Of a stretch of 64,000 nt of DNA, positions 28,488-37,215 are shown one piece after another; position 1 is the first letter of the stretch; the number at the start of each line of letters is the position of its first letter. The notes below the pieces were generated by a model. It saw only the letters and a program-made list of their open reading frames with translations, had not been told where the DNA came from and searched no databases. The stretch covers positions 62,001-126,000 of the forward strand of contig CAZLJE010000006.1 in NCBI GenBank assembly GCA_964559835.1, read 5' to 3'. This DNA comes from DAISJI01 sp964559835. GTDB lineage: Bacteria > Acidobacteriota > Terriglobia > Terriglobales > Acidobacteriaceae. The translations under genes were made by a program, and so were the position numbers.

Positions 28488-30029
28488 CTAGTCAACTGTG
28501 TGCGGTACTGCCACCTTGAAACATCCGTATTGAGTGACTCGCCACTGCTCGGTTCCGAGCGCGCCTGTGAACCAGGGGGGCGACACTCCTGCGCAACTAT
28601 TCCAGACGAACGCGGGCTTCGAGGCCACCCCGCCCGCGGGAACTGACCCGTTCTGCGGGCCGATACGCTCGAGCATCATGATTTGAAGTTCAAGCCAGGG
28701 ACAATCCAGGAGCAACCCGTTTCCACGCTCAACCAGCCGCGCCGAGGACAGGAATTCGGGATCGAAGTTCAAGTCACCGGGCTGATGGGGGTGGTTCAAA
28801 GCAATCACTTGTACGCCGCGCATTCCATCCAACGGATAGCTCGTTACTTGCAAGCTCCGCGCCATCCCGCCGATATGGAGTTGCAGCAGGAACAATTCGC
28901 AGGTAAAGAACATCAAACCGATGATCAGGGCTACTTTCGCCACCGCGGGTTTGAGTTCCGCCGATGAACCTGCGGCCATCACGAAGAGCACGGATAGAAT
29001 GCCAATCCGGTCCGCGAAACCAGCCGAACCGTTGATGCCGCCGGGAAGGTACGGGAGCGCCAGCAGCAGCGCAATCCCCCAACCGAGCACGAGGTGAGCG
29101 TGCACGACACATCCAACTCGTCGCATCCGCCAGACGGTCCAGAACGCCACGGCCCCTGTCACCACGAGTGCGGCCATTGTTAACGAGTGATAGAGCGTCC
29201 CCGTCAGGGGTACGACTAGCGTGGTACGCACGGTATCGAAGGAACGATACAAGTTTGCCGGCAGATCGTCCCACGTCAGCGGCGTCCACAATGTGCCGGA
29301 ATGCGAATACTTCTTGATGTACAGGAAGAGCGCAGTTGCGGCGAGAAGAGTAATTGCATCGCCGCGACTTGCCCCCCATTCGGAATTGCCGGGCTCGCGG
29401 CCCTTTACCAGTCGTGCGGCAAGCAATTCCGTCCAGCAGAACGCGATCAGCACCAGGTAGGGGACCGGATGCGCGAATAGCGAAAGCACGCTCAGTCCCA
29501 GAAACAGAACGCGCCTTTTCGGCAATACTCGATCAGGCCGGCACCACAAACCCATAGCGGCAAACGCGACTCCGATGCCGAATGAATAGCCATAGAAACC
29601 CATGAACAGAAACCGATGCAGGAAGAAAGGCGCCGCGAGCACGCCCACTACGCTGGAGGAACGGCCCAACTGCCGCGCCAAGTACCAGAACCCGAATCCG
29701 GCTGACAGCACACAGGCGCACGCCAGAAATTGTTCCGCGAGTTCCGTTGAGAAGAATCGCATCAGGGCCATGAGGGCGTATGCGTGGAGCGCGTAGGGCG
29801 GAAATGGACGCGCGATCCTGAAGTCCCTTTCGAAACCCGGCTGGCCGGACAACAGTGCCTGCGTCACGCGCGCGTAATACACGTGGACAGGGCCATCCTG
29901 CGTCGGGAACAGCGGCAGGTGCAGGATCCACAGGCAACTGGCGGCCAGCGCGGCGGCGAATGCGAACCACGCAACACGGTGGAAGCATGATGCGCCGGAT
30001 GGAGTTTCAGACGCGACCGCTGTCGACAT
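28488..30029 (-). CDS. multi-pass membrane protein, glycosyltransferase-like (function unknown)
   Basis: This is a 513-residue integral membrane protein with roughly ten hydrophobic helices (the first about residues 20-37; further ones around 90-110, 125-140, 150-170, 190-210, 235-245, 285-305, 325-345, 360-385). The first large loop holds FPTQDGPVHVYYARV, an acidic spot where GT-C glycosyltransferases keep their catalytic Asp-Glu/Asp. The C-terminal 80 residues are soluble with cysteines. I do not recognise a named family. Its position after a GtrB-like remnant fits a polyprenyl-phosphate-sugar transferase, but this is inference. ATG at 30029 is chosen because upstream residues in the same frame belong to the remnant. 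Confidence 0.6.
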   Translation of the reverse strand: MSTAVASETPSGASCFHRVAWFAFAAALAASCLWILHLPLFPTQDGPVHVYYARVTQALLSGQPGFERDFRIARPFPPYALHAYALMALMRFFSTELAEQFLACACVLSAGFGFWYLARQLGRSSSVVGVLAAPFFLHRFLFMGFYGYSFGIGVAFAAMGLWCRPDRVLPKRRVLFLGLSVLSLFAHPVPYLVLIAFCWTELLAARLVKGREPGNSEWGASRGDAITLLAATALFLYIKKYSHSGTLWTPLTWDDLPANLYRSFDTVRTTLVVPLTGTLYHSLTMAALVVTGAVAFWTVWRMRRVGCVVHAHLVLGWGIALLLALPYLPGGINGSAGFADRIGILSVLFVMAAGSSAELKPAVAKVALIIGLMFFTCELFLLQLHIGGMARSLQVTSYPLDGMRGVQVIALNHPHQPGDLNFDPEFLSSARLVERGNGLLLDCPWLELQIMMLERIGPQNGSVPAGGVASKPAFVWNSCAGVSPPWFTGALGTEQWRVTQYGCFKVAVPHTVD

Positions 30030-30187
30030 ACTGCTCGCCTGGGGCTTTTTCCCCGACCCTAGCTTTTCGGCTATTGATAAGTAAAGAGGCCGCGTGTTCG
30101 ACGCTCCGTAAATACGCCCTACGTATTCACCGATCGTGCCGAGACAGATCAATTGCGCCCCCCGGACAAAGTGTGCCGTGAGCAGCT
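30030..30187 (-). pseudogene. C-terminal remnant of a GtrB/DPM1-type glycosyltransferase 2
   Basis: In frame with the next gene and without a stop between them lies AQLICLGTIGEYVGRIYG, followed by an RPLYL motif. This is the diagnostic C-terminal end of polyprenyl-phosphate glycosyltransferases (second membrane helix, GEYxGRxYxExxxRPxY). A TAG cuts the frame about a dozen codons upstream of this segment, and the GT-A catalytic domain is nowhere in the preceding 700 bp. A TTG at 30152 could start a fused product, but a residual fragment is the simpler reading. Confidence 0.6.
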
Positions 30188-30189
30188 AG

Positions 30190-30885
30190 CAATTCGCTCT
30201 ACGGTCGTTAACGGCGGCGGTCCAGACGCTGTGATTGTTCGCAGTCGAACGTCAACGCGGGATGGTATGCCCGAGAGGATGTAGCAAAGAGAGCTGTACT
30301 GAAACCCGGGGCCGCCAGACTCGCACCGTCGCTGCGAGCGTACGAAGCAAAACAAGTCTCGTCAATGACGTTAATGGTCCGAACGCGATTACCGTGGTGC
30401 GAGGACGACGGCCAGAGGCTCCTCGGGTCCTGTGGGAGCGCATCGGAAGACATAGACTGGCGTTCGACACCCCGGAACGCGAAAATGCGAAGCTTCCTTT
30501 AGCCGACCGGACACTGCCGTTGGTGACCTTCGATTGCGTGTCGCGCTGGAGTACCTTGTAAACGCGAGGAGCGCGAGACGTGCGGTTGAACGGTTCGGAA
30601 TCGCTGCCGCCTACGGTCCTGTACGTTGGGGTTACGCGCGAATGAAAGCTCATCGTAGGTACTTTGCCCGATATAACAAATTCCCGATGACAGCGAAGAT
30701 TTACACCGCGCAGCAGTCCGGCGGCCCCTGCGGGCGGTGGAAATCTGTGCTACAACGGAACATGTCGCCAGCAACTCACGTCTGGTGAAGCGGAAAGGAA
30801 TTAAGAGCGATTCCCGAAGCTTTGGCCGTGAACGTGCGACATCAATTCAAACTCCCCTTGTGTAGACGAAAGGATCTGTATCGCC
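30190..30885. other. gene-free interval upstream of bactofilin
   Basis: These 696 bp contain only weak open frames (for example 30235-30561 on plus and 30252-30653 on minus) with no recognisable domain, no ribosome sites and Arg/Ser-rich composition typical of shadow reading. It may be the degraded body of the glycosyltransferase whose tail sits at 30030-30187, but no motif of that domain was found. Confidence 0.5.
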
Positions 30886-31413
30886 ATGTGGAAGCCCACG
30901 AATCAGCCCAGCGGACCGGCAACGCCCGAGCCGCAGCGCCCGACTGCTCCGACCCCGACACCGACTATGGAACCGACACCGGCGACCGCGCCGCGCAACG
31001 CCAGCATGAATTCGCAGGACCAAGCCACGATCGGCAAGTCGCTGGTCATCAAGGGTGAGGTCACGGGCTCCGAATCGCTTTACATCGACGGACGCGTCGA
31101 GGGCTCGATCAACCTGCCCGGCAACCGCGTCACCGTGGGCCGCAACGGCGTCGTGAACGCGAACATCACTGCGCGCGAGATCGTCGTGACCGGCAAGGTG
31201 CGCGGCAACCTGAGCGCCAGCGATCGCGTGGATATCCGCAACGAAGGCTCGCTGACCGGCGATGTCGTGGCGCAGCGCATCAGCATCGAGGACGGCGCGT
31301 TCTTCAAGGGCGGCATCGACATCCGCAAACCCGGCCAGAAAGCCAACGGCGAAGACAAATCGGAGAAGATGCCTGTCGAGACGGCTGCGGCCGGCGCAGG
31401 CGCACGGGTTTAG
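30886..31413 (+). CDS. bactofilin family polymer-forming protein
   Basis: This is a 175-residue cytoskeletal protein. A disordered Pro/Thr-rich N-terminus (1-45) precedes the bactofilin beta-helix (about 48-150) with repeating turns IGKSLVIKGEVTGSESLYIDG, GRVEGSI, GNVRV-like strands and IDGAFFKGGIDI-type endings. The C-terminus is charged and Ala/Gly-rich. Bactofilins polymerise without nucleotide into membrane-associated filaments and place peptidoglycan or polarity proteins. The ATG follows AAAGGAT. It opens a block with PilZ-coiled-coil proteins and murJ, which suggests a shared envelope role. Confidence 0.93.
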   Translation: MWKPTNQPSGPATPEPQRPTAPTPTPTMEPTPATAPRNASMNSQDQATIGKSLVIKGEVTGSESLYIDGRVEGSINLPGNRVTVGRNGVVNANITAREIVVTGKVRGNLSASDRVDIRNEGSLTGDVVAQRISIEDGAFFKGGIDIRKPGQKANGEDKSEKMPVETAAAGAGARV

Positions 31414-31480
31414 CTCATCAATGAATTGCTGACTTCCGGTCGCTGGCTTGCCATGGGCGAGGCAGGGACCGGAGGTCGCA

Positions 31481-31717
31481 ATGGATCGAACGACCGGAAC
31501 ACCGGTTGGAGCGATTGTCGTGTTTGAAAAGATCCTGCAGATCCTGCACATCACCTGCTCGCACCACAACACCTCGAAGCCGTTCGCGGCCGCGATAAGC
31601 AGCGACACCCATGCCGACTGGGGCAGCGTCGGCGATGGCCCAGGGCATTACGTTGTCTGTCTCGATTGCGGCAAGAAGTTCGCGTACGACTGGACGAGAA
31701 TGCGGGTCGTCCACTAG
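31481..31717 (+). CDS. small zinc-ribbon-like protein
   Basis: This 78-residue protein has C26-S-H28-H29 and a C60-L-D-C63-G-K-K-F knuckle, enough for one zinc site, ending in YDWTRMRVVH. I have no named family for it; it looks like the small conserved VCLDCGK-type proteins of Acidobacteria. The ATG at 31481 has an excellent ribosome site (CGGAGG, 6 nt spacing), which decides against the ATG 33 bp upstream. It follows bactofilin by 67 bp and is likely co-transcribed. Its TAG shares the CTAG palindrome with the stop codon of the opposite gene. Confidence 0.7.
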   Translation: MDRTTGTPVGAIVVFEKILQILHITCSHHNTSKPFAAAISSDTHADWGSVGDGPGHYVVCLDCGKKFAYDWTRMRVVH

Positions 31718-34671
31718 TCCTTCGCGGCCGGACTGGCGTTTTCCTGGTGAGAGTCTGCCCTGCCTTCCAGCTTTGTTTGCAGCAACGAGGGAATCGCGCG
31801 CAAAGTCTCATCCATCGCGAGTTGCCAGCGCGAAAGCGCACTCTGCGCAAGTCGCGAAGCGTCGTTGCGGAAAACGTCGAGAGTCTCCACCAAGCGCGCT
31901 TGTAACGCTTTCTCGGCTGAATCGGTAGCACTTGCCCGGACCGTGGAGATGCGGGCTTGGGCCTCATCGGCCTCGCGCGATACCGCTTGGGCGTGTTGCT
32001 TCGCAGCAGCGTCGAGCTGTGACATCGCATCCTTCGATTTCTGGCGAATCAGCTCCTCAGCGGTGTCCACGGCGGAGTGGACGCGGCCGCGGATCTCGCC
32101 GCCCGCGGAAAGAAACGCGTCGTGAACCGTCTTCTGGAATTCCGCCGTCTGTGACTGCAACCAGATTTGTGCCTGTTCGATCTGGGTCTTGAGCGCGTCC
32201 GAGCCTGCTTCGGCGCCGGCCTGCAGCGCTTTCAATCGACTGGCAGCATCTGCAGCCTCGCTTGCTACGGCCTTGGCTGACCGCGCACTCTCTTCGGCGG
32301 TGTTTTGCACTCGAGCTTGGGCATCCGCGGCCGCGGATGCGGTGCGCGCTTGCAGAAGCTCGGCTTGCGCCTCAAGTTCGTTGGCAATCTCCCGCTGGCG
32401 CTCGCTCAACGTCGCCGAAATCCTGGATTGAAGTTCGGTGGCGGTGTGCTCGCCTTGGAGTGCCATCTCCTCGCGCAGCTTCCTGGATGCCGCATCGATT
32501 TCATCATGCAATCGCGCGGCGCCGCGTTCGGTCTCCGCACGCAAGGTCTCGCTGATGTGCTGCTCTGAATGTCCGCGCAGGCGTTCCCAAGCTTCGGAGG
32601 CGTGTCGTTCCGTGTGGGCGCGTAGCGTTTCCGGCAATGCTGCGAGCACCGACTCGATATAACCGCGGGTCTGCTGCAATTCCTGCAGGTCCTTCGACAC
32701 AGCTTCGTGTTGCGCTTGCAACGCGGAAGCCGTGGCATCGAGTTGTCGCTGGCGGGCGGCGAACTCTTCATTCCGGCTTGCGACCTCTTGCTCGATGCGT
32801 TCACGGAACGCTTGCGCCTGGCGTTCACTCTCGGCGCGTAGCGAAGAGAGATTCTCTTCGGCGAGCTTTCTTGTAGCTTCAGCAGATTCGGCCGCAAGCT
32901 GCGCCTGGCGGCGTTCGATATCGGTTTCGAGTTGCTGGAGAGCAGCGCCGAGTTTGTCCTGCAAACGAGCCGCAGCCGCTTCGGCCTGCGCGTCGTACTC
33001 CCAGGACTGCTCCTGGACATGAGCGTCGAGCTTTTGCTGAGCAGCTTCGAAACCTTCGGTCAGTCTGGCCAGCGAGGCCGCGGACGCCTGCTCGATGTGG
33101 AGGCGCAGCCCCGCCATCGCTTCCTCAGCTTGGCGCGACAGCTTCGCCGACAATTCATCGGACGACTGGAAAAGAGCGGACTGGCGAGAATCCAGGTCGG
33201 CGATGAGGCGAGCTCGGACCTCGGACGCAGCAGCGCCGGCGATCGCTTCCATGCGCTGTTTGGCAGCCTCGGTTGTCTGCTCCGCTTCCTCGCGCAGCAA
33301 CGCGCGGTTTTCTTCGGCGACTGTGAGACTCTCGGCGGCAATACCGGACAACGGTTCCGCATCCCCGACTTCCAAGGGGGAATGTAAGCGCTGCAACGCG
33401 GAATCAAGAGACTCCTGTATGCGGCTAACAGCCAATGCGAGGGACGCAGCAGAGGTTTGTTCGGTCTTTTCCTGGATCGCGGCCATCGCCTCGGCGGTCC
33501 GGCGCGCCAACTCATCTGCGAACCGGCTTGACGATTCGCGGAACGATCGTTCCCGATCGTCGATCTCAGCGATCCGTGCCGCGGCAATGCCCAGGAAATC
33601 CTGCCGACGTGCATCGAACTCGGAGAAGACGCGGGTGCGAGCCTCCGCCGTCGTGGCACTCGCCATCTCGCCGATTTGGCGTCGCAGGTCCTGAAGAGCC
33701 GGCGCGAATATGCCCGAGAGTTTTTCCTGATCCTGGAGGGCGACGCTGTCCATCGCCTGACCGGCTCGTTCTCGGACAAGCTGTTCGACTAGCGCGGGTG
33801 CAGTCTCAGTCCATCGCTGAATGTCACCGCGAAGGCGCGCCAATTCCGCCTCGTTCGACTGGGCCGAGGCAGCGCTGCGCTGCAATGCGGCGAGAGCAGC
33901 GCCTATCTCGGATTGCGCCGAAGCGGCGGCCGATTCAATGCGCGTGACCTGTTGCGCGGCAGAGCGAGCTTGTTCGTCGGAGCGCCGCAACAGCTCGGAA
34001 ACGGTTTCCGTGGCCCGATGTGTCTCCGCGCGCCAGCTCTCGGCATCGTTAGCCAGTTTTTGTTGCAGGTTATCGCGAAGCGCTGCGAGAGCCGAGGCCG
34101 TATCGGCGCGCCAACGTTCCAACTCCGCAAAGTTTTGCGTGCGCACCTGGGCCGCGTGATCGTCCGACAAGGAAGCAGCGCCCTGTTGTGCCGGCGGCGA
34201 TGGCGGGGACGGTGCCTGCCGCGCCGGCGCGGGACGCGTAAACGGATGTACCCTCGCCGCGCTACCCTGGGCGCTCTTTTTCTTCGCAAACGGGTGGATC
34301 TTGCCGCCAGTATCCGATCCGGCAGTCTTGGAAAGAGTCACCCAATCCGCCGGCGGAGATGGCAACCCCCAGAAGTTTGCCGGTTTATCGAGGGCAAGAC
34401 CGGTTATGTACACTTTACGATCGGCGTCGATAAGGGCAGAGTTAAGTATCTTGCCGTGTGCAATACCACCATCGATCTCGACTTCCACTGGCACATCGAT
34501 CGGGAGGTTGACTGGGGATTGAAATCCACAGCCATGCGCGTTGACGATCACAGTACGGGACTGGAGGTCAAAAGGACGGGCCGGATCCAGACTGCGAACA
34601 CGCAATGGAAGCTCAGCGCGCACGCGCGTGCTGCGCCGCATGATTTCGACTGTCGAAGCAGGGGCCGCCAT
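31714..34671 (-). CDS. PilZ-like domain protein with very long coiled coil
   Basis: This is a 985-residue protein. Residues 11-110 are a PilZ-like beta barrel: RRSTR (RxxxR), VNAHGCGF in place of the canonical (D/N)xSxxG, and the ending NFWGLPSPPADW. A Pro-rich linker with two HPF motifs (126-144) leads to about 800 residues of almost unbroken Ala/Glu/Gln/Arg coiled coil. The segment at 379-411 recurs near 502-534 (EAMA...EQxSAASLA). The C-terminus has LxxxAxxxWxxAxxxTLxxxPxL. The same N- and C-terminal blocks occur in the 291-residue protein at 36251-37126. No membrane helix is seen. It is probably a filament- or scaffold-forming protein. The ATG at 34671 is chosen by alignment with that paralogue. 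Cyclic di-GMP binding is doubtful given the altered motif. Confidence 0.72.
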   Translation of the reverse strand: MAAPASTVEIMRRSTRVRAELPLRVRSLDPARPFDLQSRTVIVNAHGCGFQSPVNLPIDVPVEVEIDGGIAHGKILNSALIDADRKVYITGLALDKPANFWGLPSPPADWVTLSKTAGSDTGGKIHPFAKKKSAQGSAARVHPFTRPAPARQAPSPPSPPAQQGAASLSDDHAAQVRTQNFAELERWRADTASALAALRDNLQQKLANDAESWRAETHRATETVSELLRRSDEQARSAAQQVTRIESAAASAQSEIGAALAALQRSAASAQSNEAELARLRGDIQRWTETAPALVEQLVRERAGQAMDSVALQDQEKLSGIFAPALQDLRRQIGEMASATTAEARTRVFSEFDARRQDFLGIAAARIAEIDDRERSFRESSSRFADELARRTAEAMAAIQEKTEQTSAASLALAVSRIQESLDSALQRLHSPLEVGDAEPLSGIAAESLTVAEENRALLREEAEQTTEAAKQRMEAIAGAAASEVRARLIADLDSRQSALFQSSDELSAKLSRQAEEAMAGLRLHIEQASAASLARLTEGFEAAQQKLDAHVQEQSWEYDAQAEAAAARLQDKLGAALQQLETDIERRQAQLAAESAEATRKLAEENLSSLRAESERQAQAFRERIEQEVASRNEEFAARQRQLDATASALQAQHEAVSKDLQELQQTRGYIESVLAALPETLRAHTERHASEAWERLRGHSEQHISETLRAETERGAARLHDEIDAASRKLREEMALQGEHTATELQSRISATLSERQREIANELEAQAELLQARTASAAADAQARVQNTAEESARSAKAVASEAADAASRLKALQAGAEAGSDALKTQIEQAQIWLQSQTAEFQKTVHDAFLSAGGEIRGRVHSAVDTAEELIRQKSKDAMSQLDAAAKQHAQAVSREADEAQARISTVRASATDSAEKALQARLVETLDVFRNDASRLAQSALSRWQLAMDETLRAIPSLLQTKLEGRADSHQENASPAAKD

Positions 34672-34830
34672 AATCCCGGAATGGGAAAACAATTGCACTC
34701 GGAAGACGAGATTTGTTCAAGGATACGTTGGCTCAACTTTACGTATTAGTCAAGATTACTGCGTGCTAGCATCCGGATTGGAAACGTAACCTCGACGATC
34801 GGCCCTCTCGGGTGACCACGGATCGGAGCC

Positions 34831-36204
34831 ATGGCCCTAAGGAAGAAACCGCGCATCAAGATGGTCGCTCCCATTCGCATTTGGGGAATGGACAGCGCCG
34901 GTAAACCATTCAACATTTTGTCATACACGCTTAACGTCAGCAGCAGCGGCGCGCGGATCGGAGGCGTTAAAGTACCTCTCGCCGTCGGCGACGCGGTCAC
35001 GCTTCAGTACAAGAAGAACAAGGCACTCTTCAAAGTCGTGTGGGTGGGCCGGCCGGCAGACCCAACGCAAGAGCAGATCGGTGTCACGCTCCTGGAGCAA
35101 GACCGTCCGATATGGGGCGAGATCGAGGACCCGACTAATTTCACCGACGATTTTCGCGGCACACGCGCAATAAAGCCTGAGGAAGCCCCTCCGGTCGCAC
35201 CTGCGGCAGCAGCAGATCCGAGCACGCCCAACGCAGAAGTACCGGCAGCGGCTGAGACTATACCCGTCGTGCCGGACGTTTTACCCTCGCTCCCGCAAGA
35301 CGACACCGCGGTCGACACGAACGGTTTGCTGCATGCGTGCGCCGAGAGCTTGCTGAAGATCGACGGCTTCGTAAGGAATCATCCTCCCGACGCAGGACCG
35401 TTGCATGAATTCCGGAACGCGCTCGCGAGGGTACGCCAGACCGTGTGGGCCTTACAGCAATGGCACGAGGTGAAAGCGGAGGGGAAGACGGCCTTCCCCT
35501 TGCTGTCTTACCTCAATGCAGAACGGGTCCAGTTCCTGAATCAAGCTGCCAAGGACCTCACGGACGACGTCGAGTTGAAAGGCGTGGAGGTAGAAAGCTC
35601 GCATTTGCAAACTTTATTCACTCAGATCGACCGGTTGCGCTCGATCACCAGCGCTAGTTTCAAGTTCGAGATGGTAGCGCCGGCCACTGCGGACACCGCG
35701 GGCGAGAATCGCGTTTCTGCGATACAGATGGCACTCATGTCGGTGATGACGGACGCGCTACGCTCGGGCATGAGCGAACGGGACTCGATGTCGTTTTTCT
35801 CTCGCGAATTACACCGAACGATGCAGGCGGATGGGGTGGCGGTCGCGAAATTCGACCGAGGCGAGATGGTGTGCGTCGGGACGAGTGGAAATGCTCCCGA
35901 TCCTGGAATGGTGCTGGAGACCGAAACAGGCATCGGAGCGGAAGCTGTGCGCAGCGGGCAGATCGTCTACTGCCACGATACACAACAAGACGTACGGGTC
36001 GACGCGGAGCTTTGTCGTGCGGCAAACATCGGGGCGGTGGTCATGGTCCCTGTCGTGTCGAGTTCGAGCGTGCCGCTCGGCATGGTCCAGGTCTGCACCG
36101 CTCGAAAGGATCCATTCAACGAAGAACACCTGGCAGCACTGCGGACAGCGGCGAATCTTCTGCGAGACGTGATCGCGGCAAACAAACCCGCGGTCGCAGG
36201 GTAG
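34831..36204 (+). CDS. PilZ-GAF domain protein
   Basis: This is a 457-residue soluble protein. The N-terminal PilZ domain (about 1-95) has RKKPR (RxxxR) and NVSSSGARIGG, the canonical NxSxxGA motif, so cyclic di-GMP binding is plausible. It ends in GVTLLEQDRPIWGEIEDP, a version of the FWG signature of its neighbours. A Pro/Ala linker (110-160) and a helical middle (165-290) follow, then a GAF domain (about 300-450) with DGVAVAKFDRGEMVCVGTSG and IGAVVMVPVVSS. There is no catalytic output domain. It reads away from the large PilZ-coiled-coil gene, from which it is separated by a 159-bp shared promoter region. It is a candidate signal-sensing member of the block. Confidence 0.8.
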   Translation: MALRKKPRIKMVAPIRIWGMDSAGKPFNILSYTLNVSSSGARIGGVKVPLAVGDAVTLQYKKNKALFKVVWVGRPADPTQEQIGVTLLEQDRPIWGEIEDPTNFTDDFRGTRAIKPEEAPPVAPAAAADPSTPNAEVPAAAETIPVVPDVLPSLPQDDTAVDTNGLLHACAESLLKIDGFVRNHPPDAGPLHEFRNALARVRQTVWALQQWHEVKAEGKTAFPLLSYLNAERVQFLNQAAKDLTDDVELKGVEVESSHLQTLFTQIDRLRSITSASFKFEMVAPATADTAGENRVSAIQMALMSVMTDALRSGMSERDSMSFFSRELHRTMQADGVAVAKFDRGEMVCVGTSGNAPDPGMVLETETGIGAEAVRSGQIVYCHDTQQDVRVDAELCRAANIGAVVMVPVVSSSSVPLGMVQVCTARKDPFNEEHLAALRTAANLLRDVIAANKPAVAG

Positions 36205-36250
36205 AAAGGTGCATGCCTGAAGCGGGTGACCTTTACACCGGCGGTCCCCG

Positions 36251-37126
36251 TCAGTGGCGCGTAACGGTGACCTCTGTGCCGGATCTCTGCAGGTTCTCAC
36301 GTACAAGGTCGGGCAGCATTTGCAGTGTCTGTTCGAAAGCGGCGTGCCATTGCGCGATCGCGGTATCGGACAGTTGCTTGGCATCGCGATGGATTCGCTG
36401 CAAGATCTCCGATGCCGCCGCCTGAATTCGCTCCTCACCCAAGGTGGAAAGTTGCGCTTGCAATTCTCGCAGCCGCTCTTCCGCCAAGTCCATTTGCTTT
36501 GCCGAATGTTCCTCGACTCCGCGCCGTAGTTGTGCCGACAAGGTCTCGAACACGGTCCGAATGCTGTCTGTTTCCTGCTCGACAACGCGATGGACGATCT
36601 CCACAGCAGTGGAGGACGATTCCTCAACGATGGTGGCGAGGAATTCGGTCTTACGTGCGGCAGCCAATTTGTCGATCTCGGAGCGCAGAGCAACCATCGC
36701 CTGTACGGTTTGGCGACGAATCTCGACGGCCACTCGGCCCGCGATGTATTGATCGGTGTCCTCCGGCCTTTGGCGCGGCGGTGGCACAGGCTGCTCCCAA
36801 TCTGCCGGAGGCGACAGCAAACCCCAAAAGTTTCCGCACTGATGAAGCTTTGCGCCGATCACCCAGGCGCCAGAGCCCTCGCCCAGGGAAGTCGCGTTCA
36901 GCACCGTTGCCGTGACTTGGCGGTTTTGGATCATGAACAGGAGCGCGATGCCGACCGGAAGCTGGCGCGAGCACTGGAAGCCGCAACCCTGGGCGTTAAC
37001 GAGCAGCGTTTTGCACTTCTCTTCGAATTGAACTCCGGGATCGAGGCTGCGTACGCGCAGTTCGATCTCGGCAGGCACGCGCGTGCTGCGGCGCATCGCC
37101 TGGCCGGTATTTTCGGGACTCGCCAC
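36251..37126 (-). CDS. PilZ-like domain protein with short coiled coil (paralogue of 31714-34671)
   Basis: This is a 291-residue protein. The first 110 residues align without large gaps to the 985-residue protein: MRRSTRVPAE, LRVRSLDP, LLVNAQGCGF, VLNAT and NFWGLLSPPADW. A 150-residue helical coiled coil (EIRRQTVQAMVALRSEIDK to EILQRIHRDAK) follows, and then the shared C-terminal motif LSDTAIAQWHAAFEQTLQ. It is thus a short version of the same architecture. The start is a GTG. The ATG ten codons later (MRRSTR) is the alternative. The PilZ (D/N)xSxxG motif is altered here too. It is convergent with the PilZ-GAF gene. Confidence 0.7.
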   Translation of the reverse strand: MASPENTGQAMRRSTRVPAEIELRVRSLDPGVQFEEKCKTLLVNAQGCGFQCSRQLPVGIALLFMIQNRQVTATVLNATSLGEGSGAWVIGAKLHQCGNFWGLLSPPADWEQPVPPPRQRPEDTDQYIAGRVAVEIRRQTVQAMVALRSEIDKLAAARKTEFLATIVEESSSTAVEIVHRVVEQETDSIRTVFETLSAQLRRGVEEHSAKQMDLAEERLRELQAQLSTLGEERIQAAASEILQRIHRDAKQLSDTAIAQWHAAFEQTLQMLPDLVRENLQRSGTEVTVTRH

Positions 37127-37215
37127 TAAGGTGCCACCCGCTTTCTCAAAAAATCTCCCAGCGAATCACATTTACGTAACGGCGATGCCGTGTCAATTCA
37201 CCAGCATGGTTCACG

